64,000 bases of DNA, taken from Earliella scabrosa (taxonomy: Eukaryota > Basidiomycota > Agaricomycetes > Polyporales > Polyporaceae). This document shows positions 46,652-56,621 of the stretch, in pieces. Positions within the stretch are counted from its first letter, which is position 1. Every line of letters begins with the position of its first letter. The translations under genes and the position numbers were made by a program. The notes under the pieces were generated by a model. The model was not told where the DNA came from, did no database searches, and saw nothing but the letters and a program-made list of their open reading frames with translations. The stretch covers positions 496,001 to 560,000 of the forward strand of contig JABYQQ010000012.1 in the NCBI GenBank assembly GCA_022605405.1, written 5' to 3'.

Positions 46652-47758
46652 ATGGCACCTGCATATGACATCCCGGAGGACGCACTTAGCAGACTCTCCG
46701 AGAGAAACAGAGCATGCATAGAGCGACTTCGGGTCCACCAGCCGGAACAAGTCGATCTGTTCGTACCTCCTCCTCCTGCTGACCGATCCTGCTCCTTCCA
46801 TCGGTGAAACACTCTTCAGGAAGGCGTACCCTCCCAACAAGCTAGCGGCAGTCCTCGTCTTGCTCTACGAGAAAGCCGGAGAACTGCGCGTCCTGTTGAC
46901 GACTCGTGACAAGTCTCTCCGCGCGCATCCCGGTCAGGTCGCGCTGCCAGGCGGAAAGGTGGATACGACCGATGCGGACGTGATGGAAACAGCAGTACGT
47001 CCACTATCACTGCCAGCGTCGACTGATGCCAGCGCTCCGTCGTAGTATCGTGAAGCTCACGAAGAAGTTGGGCTCCCCCGCGACTGTCCCCATATCCACA
47101 CTGTCTGCACCTTGCGACCGTACATCGCGTCGAGCAAACTACTGGTCACTCCTGTTGTGGCTCTCCTCACAGACACTTCGGTGCTCGACAATCTGGTGCC
47201 CGCCGTCGGCGAGGTCGAGCGCATATTTGACCATCCACTGGAGGCGATCCTGGAGCCTTCTCTCGCCAGCAAGGAAAACTTGGCTGCCAAGGGGAGTGCA
47301 GACTGGGTTTATGAAGACGACTTCCACGTACGAGCTTTGAACGTACATGTCTATGCCCAACGACTGCTCACCATCCACCAGTGCACCTCGGACATCGATC
47401 TACCGTGGCTCGCCAACAGCACGTACCGTATGCATCGCTTTCGGTCAAGTGCGTTCGCGATCAAGGGGCTCACCTCGGATATCCTGGTGGGTCTCAATTG
47501 GCCAAACGTGTATGACGAACTTGGCGTTGACGTACGCGTACATGGCAGATCGCGACAGCGGAGATTGCCTACGACAAGGCGACCACCTACGAACGATATG
47601 CACCAGGCCAACTACGCACATTCGCGCCCATCCTCCGGATTCTCTTGGAGCAAGTCGCAGTGCAGGATGCTGTGTCTGGCACTTCCACCCCGACGCCCAA
47701 GGTCGAGGTAGGGGTTCCGTCTGGTTTGTCCCAAGCCATAGTAGGCATTGCGAAGTAG
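46652..47758 (+). CDS. Nudix hydrolase, CoA pyrophosphatase-like (PCD1/NUDT7 type)
   Basis: Expected to hydrolyse CoA or a related dinucleotide, often in peroxisomes. Exons 46652-46758, 46820-46994, 47046-47327, 47382-47486 and 47549-47758 give 292 residues. The Nudix box is assembled across the 46995-47045 intron: GGKVDTTDADVMETA joined to YREAHEEVGL, matching G-x5-E-x7-R-E-x2-E-E-x-G-[LU] with the longer spacing used by this branch. The upstream LLTTRDKSLRAHPGQVALPG is the UPF0035/CoA-specific signature found in PCD1/NUDT7/NUDT8. The stop follows IVGIAK. No C-terminal SKL-type peroxisomal signal is present. The ATG context (caccATGG) supports the start. Confidence 0.88.
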
Positions 47759-48552
47759 TGAGGTTGCGATTACGGTCGTCTTCATGCAATGTGGATCACA
47801 TGTCGTCTCCATACATTGTCCAATGTGAACAGCTTGTCTCCCCTAGGCAGACGATTGGACGGACCTACTGAAGGGAGAAGGGACGGTCCCGAGCGGCCGT
47901 TATCGACACTGTCAGTTTGTGAGTGTTGTCATAGCTCGTTAATCATCCACATAAGCTGATAGTAGGTCAGATCGGTCAAACGTCCAATATTGAATGTACA
48001 AATCACGACCAGCCGCAATTGCCGAGCACTATCGGCCTCGGGAGGCTCCTGCATCATTTCCTGTGCAACGTGCATCGGGATTACAGCAATAAGTCGCCTT
48101 CTGTACATGGATGCACAACCTTGAGTCCCAGCGGTTCGCCCAGTCTAACATCGCCCACTTGGTATATGCGGGTCACCATCACATCATATACCATAATACA
48201 TCGGCGCTGGTAACTTGGGGTGAGCAATTGCTATGTCACAATTATGTCTTGAATGCGATGCACACTGGGCATCCTGACATGCAGCGAACGTCTCGACCGC
48301 GGCCGTCCGCTGCACACCGCAAGCTCTGGTCCGAAGGGCGACACGCCCAAGGGCCTCATGGTTGTTCAGCTGGTGTGCCATTCCACAGATGGCTCAGACA
48401 TCCAGTCCCTCCAAACTATATAGAGAGAGGAGCAGTACCCCTCCAAGGTCCGTGTATTTCGCCCAAAATGCCTGCTCCTGATCATCACGAAGTGATCAGT
48501 GCTACTATCGCGGCATATGGTAGCCTGTACGTACCATCGAGTGCCATGTCGC
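47759..48552. other. intergenic region
   Basis: About 800 bp between the Nudix gene and the membrane-protein gene. Short ORFs only, with no motifs recognised. Confidence 0.45.
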
Positions 48553-50262
48553 ATGTTAACGTTACTCACGGTTTACGGCAGCCTCACTGAGCACTACTGT
48601 GCCTTTGCAGCACTAGGCAAGTGATTCTATGCGCCTCAAGGTCTAGCCAATCATCTGACTGACCGCCGGTGACGGGTACCCACAGCGCTCCTATTCTATG
48701 AGCACTCACTCACTGTCATGGCGGAAGTCAAATTGTTTTGGAACAGATGGACAGGCGCCGCCATCTTGTTCTTCATGAACAGGTACATTCCTCTCCTGCT
48801 GAGTATCCTCAACAGTCTGAGCTTGGCAATTGCTACGGCAGGGGTACGTGCTTGTCTGTACTTGACAAAGTTACGACTGATCACGGTTCCCAGAGGTCGG
48901 TGAACCCCTCTGTACTTTGATTAACTTCACAGGACTGAACTTTGAGATCAACGGTTCCAGCTGTCAGGCTTTCACGAAGGCTACCGTCGTGCTCAACGTG
49001 CTTCAATACGTACCATGGATTTGCGAATATCGTTTCATCCTGAGAATGAACTTGAAGCCATGTCTCATTGCGCCGTGGCAGGCTTCTCTTCGTTACGAGC
49101 ATATGCACTCAGCCAGAATCGCGTTGTATCATCATTAATCTTCATCATCGCGCTCGGGGCGATGGGCGTGAACGCGGTCCGTCGTTCCCATTTCTGTCAG
49201 ACTTTCGGTATCCTGATAGGACATTCCCTACTACTAGGTCCGCATCTGGTCGTCACGCGGCATTGTGGTACCGCTGTCAGGGTGCGTTGGAACCGACTTG
49301 TTAGGGCAAGGGACGACAACCTGGTGGGGGATACTACTGCATCTACACGTACTGGGCTGCGCGCACTCACGGATTCGGCCCTCTCACGCAGGTGTACGTC
49401 CCGTGTCAGTCCTCTGGCAGGTGAATGCATGAAATTGACGCAACGATCCCATCTAGTCGTGGTCGCAACCCGGTCCTCATACATTCTCGTGGACCTGCTC
49501 GTCCTTGTAACAACATGGACCACACTTTACAAGCACGGAGGAATGCCTAGAAAAGATGACTCCTTTGCCTACGTGCTTGTACGCGACGGTGAGCAAGTCT
49601 TGGCAAACGTCCATCTGGTGTTGAACGTTGACCCGTTGTTCTGCCGAAACCAACACAGGCACGATCTACTTCGTGTGAGTCTGGTCCTCTTCGTATTATC
49701 CGGAACCAACGGCCGACGTCATAACCAGCTGCACGTTGATCCTCAACGCGCTACATCTTGTCTTCATGCTTCGCTCGGTGAGTATCACGTCGTCGGCTCG
49801 CGTTAGGCTTTAGCCCCGCTCATGGGCCGGTGTCCTCCCGCAGATTGCCACCACGCCAACCAAAGACACAAGCTACATCACCACCTTCACAGAACCGTGA
49901 GTCCGTTGTCATGATTGCGAGGCGCAACGTGATTCAGCTGAGCAGACATGCCCTGCCACATCCTCAGGTTAACGGCAATCCTCATGTCGCGCTTCATGCT
50001 GAACCTTCAAGCCGTTGACTACAGCAGCCGTGGCGGTAACTGGCAGTCGCAGCTTGGCACTCTGAACGACATCTCAGTCCGCGTACCAGCCACTCAGTCG
50101 CTCGTCTTTGACCGAGAAATTGGTTCGCCGAGCTCGAGATTGTCCGCCGTGAGCAACGAGAGACGTGCAGAAGTGGGAGCTTCCGACGCAGAATGTCTTG
50201 GGATCGGTGAACGCCCTGAAGAGCGCGCTCCAGCGGGGGTCGTGATGTTGGCAGAGATCTAG
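48553..50262 (+). CDS. DUF6533-like multi-pass membrane protein
   Basis: The fully spliced reading starts MLTLLTVYGSLTEHYCAFAA, then LALLFYEHSLTVMAEVKLFW and ILFFMNRYIPLLLSILNSL, which is the DUF6533 opening (Tyr-Glu-His, then Glu-Val...Trp, then Phe-x-x-Asn-Arg-Tyr). Further on come SSLRAYALSQNRVVSSLIF, SSYILVDLLVLVTTWTTLYK, GTIYF, CTLILNALHLVF and TAILMSRFMLNLQ, as in the six- to seven-helix family common in Agaricomycetes. The first intron, 48617-48685, is GC-AG. Later introns end near 48936, 49080, 49660 and further on to 49968; some joins were chosen only to keep the frame, so minor errors are possible. Function unknown; the family is predicted to be integral membrane. Confidence 0.68.
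48617..48685 (+). other. GC-AG intron in the DUF6533-like gene
   Basis: The exon ends CACTAG, the intron starts gcaagtg and ends acccacag, and the next exon begins CGCTCC. This joins CAFAAL to ALLFYEHSLTV, the conserved family opening. Confidence 0.72.
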
Positions 50263-50430
50263 TCAGTCATCGAACGGAACTAGGACACGATGCCCGCATT
50301 GTACGCTGGGCTTAATCGGAGATCATATCATTCCATACGCAATTGCACGGATTTCATGGTAAGTGCGCAAACATTGGTATCGCATAACACCAGCACACAA
50401 ACCCGCATGTCTCAGTATAGTCTAAGTGGG
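50170..50430 (+). repeat. 3' end of the DUF6533-like gene, source of the 53.4 kb copy
   Basis: cgacgcagaatgtcttggg, gagatctagtcagtcatcg, taggacacgatgcccgcatt and the downstream aacaccagcacaca / tgtctcagtatag reappear in order at about 53390-53680. Confidence 0.7.
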
Positions 50431-50454
50431 TCAAGTTAGTTACTCAGAATAACT

Positions 50455-50545
50455 CCCAGCTGGTACGTCAGCGCAATTCTCATGTCACGTTTCACATTGA
50501 CACATTTCTTGTTGTCAGACTACAGCCATAAACGAGCCTCTCGAG
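50455..50545 (+). pseudogene. fragment of a second DUF6533-like C-terminal exon
   Basis: gcaattctcatgtcacgttt followed by gactacagcc repeats the exon at about 49975-50030 of the intact gene (gcaatcctcatgtcgcgctt ... gactacagcagcc). The copy encodes AILMSRF and then loses similarity. Remnant of a tandem duplicate. Confidence 0.55.
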
Positions 50546-51572
50546 GTGGCGCCTGCGGTTAACATTCGGCTTTCTCTCCCTCGCGTCGCAGGTCCGATTC
50601 AAGGATGCCGTACCATCCGCGTTGGGGTACGTGGGCGTGTCGGATCATGTCGACGCTGATCCATGACAGGTCGTGTACAATGGCGCGTCTTTCGCCCTCA
50701 AAGGGACTGCGCGCGTGTGGCACTGCCTCCATAGGCAATGTGTCCTAATCATTGAGTGCCCGCTTTCTCCTAGTGTCAGTGATCCCCACTGCCATTCACG
50801 GACCGTTCACGCGATCTCTCACAGACTCGGAGTCAAAGACATGACGAATGGATACCGTTTCAATCTACAGGCCGGATGCTGCATTGCAAGGTCAGAGTCC
50901 GCCCGGGGAACAAGCCTAGAGCATGTCCTCCCGGTCCTCGGGGCTTATCCATACATGTGAGGTGTCGGAGTGCATTTGGAACTGACCGATCCCACCGCAC
51001 TATAGGACGGCTGCTGCTCGCACACGACCGTCGTACTCTTCGAAGCAAAAGTTCTCGCCAGTGACACCGTACTGGGACCCGCATTCGTTCCAGCCCTCTG
51101 GACTCTGCCGCTCAGTCGAGCCAAGAACGGGTGGCACGCGAGACAGCTACCGTATGCACATGATTATCCGCTTTGGCTGTCCTGACTGACGTCGTCTCAT
51201 CCGCTAGATGTGGGCTTTGACGTTCACACGGAGGGACAATGCGAACGCATGCGCTCGAGGAAGCCATCGGCGGCACGGTTTCAGAATATTCTTTTATTCC
51301 TGGACAGTGCTGTGCACTCGCGTGCGTCGCGTCTGACAAGGTTGTGAGTTTCCGGCCCCGAGTGACACATAGGGGCGTGCTCGCGTGCTCGGCGAGCGGT
51401 GGGGTTGGTTCGGATGGCGCGCTGGATGCTCGAGTTGTCCGAGAGCGGCGGGTGGTGCTACCGGACGCTTTGGCTCGGTGCAATGGCGTGGGTGCGTGCT
51501 CGTAGCCCGTGTTAATGCAGTAGGGTCGGACGCGTCAATGGGCTCTGGAGGGCCTTGGGGGTATCAAGGCGA
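50546..51572. other. region without a supported gene
   Basis: About 1 kb between the decayed DUF6533 fragment and the promoter of the next gene. ORFs on both strands lack conserved motifs. Confidence 0.45.
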
Positions 51573-51578
51573 TATAAA
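51573..51578 (+). promoter_or_regulatory. TATA box of the zinc-finger-like gene
   Basis: TATAAA in the context gcgatataaattcgg, followed by a C/T-rich leader (about 51600-51650) and the ATG at 51711. Position and context fit a fungal core promoter. Confidence 0.55.
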
Positions 51579-51710
51579 TTCGGCGGGGAAGGGCAGGTCT
51601 CCCATCGCCCTTCTCTCTCTCCCTCTAGTGTCTTACGCCTCTCACCTCTCGAGCTGAGCGGTGAACCAGCGATCGTGCTCGTCGTCAAGTCTGCAAACCT
51701 CCTAGCCAAC

Positions 51711-52842
51711 ATGTCGGAACAGTTCACCTGGCCATGGGATTTTAATTTGGGGTTCGACAGGTGCGTCACTCCTCTCTCCTCCATACCTCGCCCCCTTGTG
51801 CTCACTATTGTCTTGTCAGCTACCCCACGCTCTCGGAGCCCGTGGTTCCGTCCTTGACGGAATTCGGGTTTTTCTACCCGTTACCTTGGACAGACGCGTA
51901 CACTGGCCAACAGCCCGAAGAGCCTGTACCCAAACCACAGTACGTTTCCCAGCTCTGGAGATGCGTGTATGCGCACTGACATTGTGCGGCGCTAGGTCCG
52001 CTGCTGGATTGCCGCCGGCCGACACCAGCATTTGGGATCAGGAGACATTCGATTGGGTCGCCGCTCTGAACCTTGCGAGCCCGAGTGGGATCGACTCTAG
52101 CGGCGCTACCACGCCGGAGCTTATGCCGTCGCCCTATGGTGGCACGCCGGCGTATAGCGATGTCCTGGCAGACCCCCTACTCTTCCCTTCCCTTCCTCTC
52201 ACCCCGCCCGTCCCTCCCACTCCCACTCCCACTCCGCCCATGTCCACCGTCCGCACCGGCGAGAAGCGGAAGCGCGAGGCCGACGACTCCGACGCAGACG
52301 AAGAATACGACGATGCCGACATGGGTCAAGATGACGACAACCGGCCGGACTTCGTCGCGCAGTTCGTCCGGGGTCCGTACTGGAACAAGAAGTGCCGCGT
52401 GCTGAACGAGGGCGAGGTGTGGCTGCACAAGATCGACTGGGAGAACCACCCGCCGAGCTGGGGCAACGTCCCTATCCCGTACATGCCGCCCGACGATATC
52501 GTCAGATACCTGAACAACAAGTACAAGACCGACAAAGGCACGCACTGCCGGTTCGATGGGTGCACGGAAGTGTACAACTCCGGCGGGCTCAAGAACCACA
52601 TCCAGGCACACCACGTGAATTTGCGCACGAAGTGCACGCGCGGATGCGGGTACGCTGCACGTCCGGACACGTTCGCTGGGAAGACGGGGCATTGCACGCG
52701 CGGATGCAAGTACGCTGCACGTCCGAACACGTCCGCTGGGAAGAAGGCGCGTGTACGGCGCTGTCCGGCTCAGGTTGACGGTCAGGTTGGAGAGGGGACG
52801 ACGGAGGCTCCGAGGAAGCGTCGGCGCAGGAGGCGGGATTAG
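51711..52842 (+). CDS. putative zinc-finger-like nuclear protein with 20-residue C-terminal repeat
   Basis: Exons 51711-51760, 51820-51939 and 51996-52842 give 338 residues. The N-terminal half is aromatic and Pro/Ser-rich (MSEQFTWPWDFNLGFD; PSLTEFGFFYPLPW) and looks like an activation or disordered region. KRKREADDSDADEEYDD combines a basic and an acidic block. A C2H2-like pattern follows: C-x4-C in CRFDGCTEVYNSG and His pairs in LKNHIQAHH. Two exact-length 20-residue repeats (CTRGCGYAARPDTFAGK and CTRGCKYAARPNTSAGK) come next, each with a C-x3-C pair, and the tail is basic (RKRRRRRRD). No named family was recognised. A DNA-binding role is plausible but inferred only. Confidence 0.7.
52633..52752 (+). 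repeat. 60-nt tandem repeat inside the zinc-finger-like gene
   Basis: tgcacgcgcggatgc recurs exactly 60 bases later (52633 and 52693) and the two units differ at only a few positions. This is a recent in-frame duplication that added one Cys-pair module. Confidence 0.85.
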
Positions 52843-53389
52843 GTGATCGCTGGTTCGTGGAAGAAGATCGTGTTTGCTGCGCTCCCCGGTCGACAACGTT
52901 ATCCCCTGTTATCTTTTGAGGTTATGCTCCTGGTATGTCTTATGCTCTATGCCGCTCCTTTTTGTCAATACCCCACCTACGACGGTGTACAATACCCCCA
53001 TGGTATACCCCGGGTCTCCCTCGTTATCCTCGTGTACAGTTCTCATCGACGATGTATGGCACCCTTCTCAATATGATATCCCTCATTATGCAGCTCGTTT
53101 ATGCAGTCGTGTCGGGGGTATCGTGCAGTGGGTAGTGACCGTTCTACCCTCACGATTAATCAGACCCCACGTCAATTCGATAGAACTTGAGAGAGACTTG
53201 TAGCGTAATGGGGGCCCATTGCGCGTCAAGAGGCAGGCAGAATCAGACTTATGGACACCATCCACCGAGTTTTCGAGGACCTCGGAAACTAGGTACATAC
53301 CCGGTGGTCCATGGGCGATGAGCTGCAAACAGAAGTCGGAGATATCGACGAACAAGCTTGGTTGCGGATAGACGAATTCTCGGAGATGG
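52843..53389. other. intergenic region
   Basis: About 550 bp after the zinc-finger-like gene, before the decayed DUF6533 copy. No gene supported. Confidence 0.45.
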
Positions 53390-53680
53390 GGTCGACGCAG
53401 AATGTCTTGGGGCCGGTAAACGTCCATGACGCCCTCCAGCGGATGTCGTCACGACGGTCACATTGGTAGAGATGTAGTCAGGCATCGGAAGGAAGTAGGA
53501 CACAATGCCTGCGTTACACTGGTACTATCGGAGATTAAACCACTACGCCATTGCACGGACTTGAATACTTTCAATCGTGGTACATCAATCGCAGTGTAAA
53601 TTCGATAAGACAGCATGTTCGAACACCAGCACACGCCCCAAGTATGTCTCAGTGTCTCAGTTCAGCCTAAATCGGTCGAT
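53390..53680 (+). pseudogene. decayed copy of the DUF6533-like 3' end
   Basis: cgacgcagaatgtcttgggg, gccctccagcgg, gagatgtagtcaggcatcgg, taggacacaatgcctgcgtt, ccattgcacgga and accagcacac / tgtctcagtg match 50170-50430 in order. There is no intact upstream coding region, so this is a relic. Confidence 0.65.
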
Positions 53681-53723
53681 TCAGTTACTGTCATGAACGA
53701 GGTTAAGAGCCTTAGGTATCAAC

Positions 53724-55799
53724 TCACCGGTCCAAAGGCAATGGCACATGCGACATCTTCACCGTGGCATGAAGTCGTTCACATTCCTGCAGCCAGCCCG
53801 CGGGAAGGTCCCATATCCAACGGGGAGGTTGCCTGATCCCCCGCGGCTCGGGATGAAGGAGCACAAACTGGACGTTCATAGAAACTTCTGTCGCCCACCG
53901 CGCTAACCTCCGACTCTTCTCCCGACGATGCCACCACTTCGTTTCCCGCCGTGCTTGTTCCATGCATTCTTCTCCACGGGCACGGGCGGCATGAATGAGC
54001 TCGCGCAGGTAGGACTGAAGCACGGGCGTATCGTGTTCGGCGCTATCGACCTTGGTACTTGTTGTGATCTTCACGAGCATGAGGGTGGTGGCAAAGTCTT
54101 CCCTATCGACATCCACGAAGTGGAAATCAAAGGGGTCCTTCCAGCTCGAGGTTCGTTGGGAGGTCGTAGAGTGCTGGACATTGCTGACAAAGGTGTAAGG
54201 CGGAACATCGGAGGCGGTGGACGTGCGCGCCTCGCCCTCTGGTACGAAGAAAATGAGAGGCAGTGTGTCACTGCTCGCGTGCGAAGTTGTTGTGGCCGAA
54301 GATGGAGGTCGCGGAGGGACGTTGTGAGACGTGGTCACGTTCGTCGAGCATATCGACGCCCAGCCGCGCAAGAGAAGGCGAGGGGCGCCAGGAGTGGTCA
54401 GGAGATCCATCAGCGGCTGCCTAAAAAGCTGAGCAGCGAGGGTGGAATCGTTGTAACCGGCCCATGCGGCGTAGAATAGCTCTACTCGTCGCTTCGGGTC
54501 AAGCGTGAGTAGGAACTGGGCCATCTTGGGGTGCTCCGCGACATAAGCTGACTTGAAGTCACAAGTGCGGCGATAGATCGCCCACTCTCCCACATCAATG
54601 AAAGCGCGGAAGAGGACGAAGGAGTTATCGGTCGGGTCGTGCTCGCGAGCCACCGGGCACGCGCCGATGGCGTCTTCGAAGGTGAGGGACTCTAGAGCCG
54701 CGTCGCGCGTCGCTTCGGTGACGACAGGGTCGAAGATTGAATTGAACACATCTCGGGGGATATGCCCGTAGTTGTGTATCGCATCATCGACCAAGAGGTG
54801 GACTTTCTCGTCTATGGGTCTTCTTCGCCAGCACGGATCCACTGAATCGAGTTTGCGGAGAGCGCTCGTGATCATGACGTCTACCGCAGGTGGGTCACCC
54901 GATGAGTCCGGCTCCTGCAGTGCGGAGACCACAAGTTGCGCCTGCGGCTGTAACGCAAATCTGCGGAGAGTGAAGAGTTAGCTCTGCGACACGATCACGG
55001 GCAGTTGAATGAGTAACCGGCTCTCAGCTCGTCTCTGCTCCAGGGTGTGATTCCATACGGTTCTATACCTCTTTTGATACCGTGGGGAGAACGTTGACAG
55101 CCAGAGTTGATCTTCGACGTCGTCATCACAGGACATATGCGGGTTTCGTGTCGAAGCTCCCATAGGACGTCGTAGCTTGCATCGGTGTCAAAAAGCGTCC
55201 ACATCGGCATGAATCTTCCATGAACGCGAGGTAAGTGTCGTCGCGTCGCCTCGGACAGGTGAGGTGAGTCCGCCACAGGGGTGTAGACCGTGTTGCCGAA
55301 GAACAGGTAGACCTCGTCGTTCCAGACAAGAGTGACGGGCTGGTCTTCTACTACCAGCCAACGCAATAGGAACAAGATGCATACGCTCTTCCCTGTGACA
55401 TGGAGTAAACGCACTGACTCGGAGCCAAAGCCAGCCTGAGTAAAAACTCACCGGACCCCGGTTGACCCTCTATGGAGAACGCACCATTCAAGTGACCCTC
55501 ACGGAATATAACAAGTTGTACCAACATGTCGTTGTAGACTTCTCGACAAATGAACCGATGTCCCGCGTCAGGAAATAAGACGCGCGGAGCATCGAAGTAA
55601 TCGCCGGTTTGTGTGGTTTCCTTCCAGGATCTGATAATGTCTTGCCAACCTTCGTGGGCCACTTTCCAGTGGTTTCGGGATTCCTCGGGCCAGCTCCACA
55701 GTCCGGCTGCCAGGCATTTCAGGACTCACAATACATCACATGTGGAAGGGATGACTCGAACTCACATGAATACGTCGGGAACTTCGTAGTGCTAGCCAT
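53724..55799 (-). CDS. P-loop NTPase of the fungal Crinkler/RHS-like type, copy 2
   Basis: Exons 55799-55766, 55724-55452, 55392-54999 and 54960-53724 give 645 residues in consistent phase. The protein begins MASTTKFPTYSFLKCLAAG, then WKVAHEGWQDIIRSWKETTQ and DYFDAPRVLFPDAGHRFI. Walker A SIEGQPGSGKSVCILFLLRW lies near residue 98, and the intron 55393-55451 splits its last Gly codon. NDEVYLFFGN and a large C-terminal region follow (EWAIYRRTCDFKSAYVAEHP; KRRVELFYAAWAGYND; MNVQFVLLHPEPRG). Architecture and intron position match the 44.2 kb NTPase although sequence similarity is low. The first intron, 41 nt, is near the lower size limit, so the N-terminal 11 residues are the least certain part. 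Role unknown. Confidence 0.65.
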
Positions 55800-56621
55800 A
55801 GGATGACCTTGGAATCGTCTTCACAGTATGCCGAGACATCAGCATACTTACAGTATATATGCCTGCAGCTGCACCCTGCGGATAATATCAGTATGGCAGC
55901 TCCGCCTCAACGGCAAAGCGATTTACGAGACATGGTGCGGGCCCATCGTCATGAGTGCCTCCGTGTGGGCGCTTATACTTCCGCCGCGCCGGGCCAAGTC
56001 GGATCGGACTCCGCAGGTCCGTCTTCAAGTTGAAGTTCGCTCCCTGGCTCACCTGTGAATCCAAGGACTGCACTTACGAATGCAGCCAACTCATAGTCCC
56101 AGCTGGAGTTTGGTCAACGTCGGATGACCACACAAATGTTCTTACCGCCGGTTCGGATCGCAACGCTTCCGACAACTGTGCGGGTTAGTAGAGGACATCC
56201 GGTCGAACCCGAGACTGTGGTTTCGTTTGTGCTCCTATCCACTCCGCTCAGAGCACTAGAGCTCCTGTGACGAGCCTCCCGGGCGTGGATACCCCCTCTA
56301 CTCCTACCGCACCCTAGCATGCCCACGGCCCTGTGGCGAGCGCGTCTGGTGCTCAATAACTTCGCTTGTAACGGCGTCTCCACCTGCCATCTTAATGTGT
56401 CTTCCCATCCCTCCGCGCTGGCCGCGGACGATCTGTCGCTCTTGCCCGCTTACTTAGGTAGCCAATTGGCGACTTTGTATGCATGCATAGGCTAGAGAAG
56501 TACAAGCCGACTAAGGACATATACGTAGGATACAGTGAGACAACAATTTGGAGCGCCCCCTTGTAGTCTGTCGAGAAAATCCATGTGCTCGCTAGTGATG
56601 TGTGGTCCGCTCGAGCAGAGG
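55800..56621. other. intergenic region
   Basis: About 820 bp between the NTPase promoter and the 3' end of the dioxygenase gene. Short ORFs only. Confidence 0.45.

Noticed and set aside
56180..56240. tRNA-like B-box (gggttcgaccgg) on the minus strand
   Set aside because: No cloverleaf could be formed around it.
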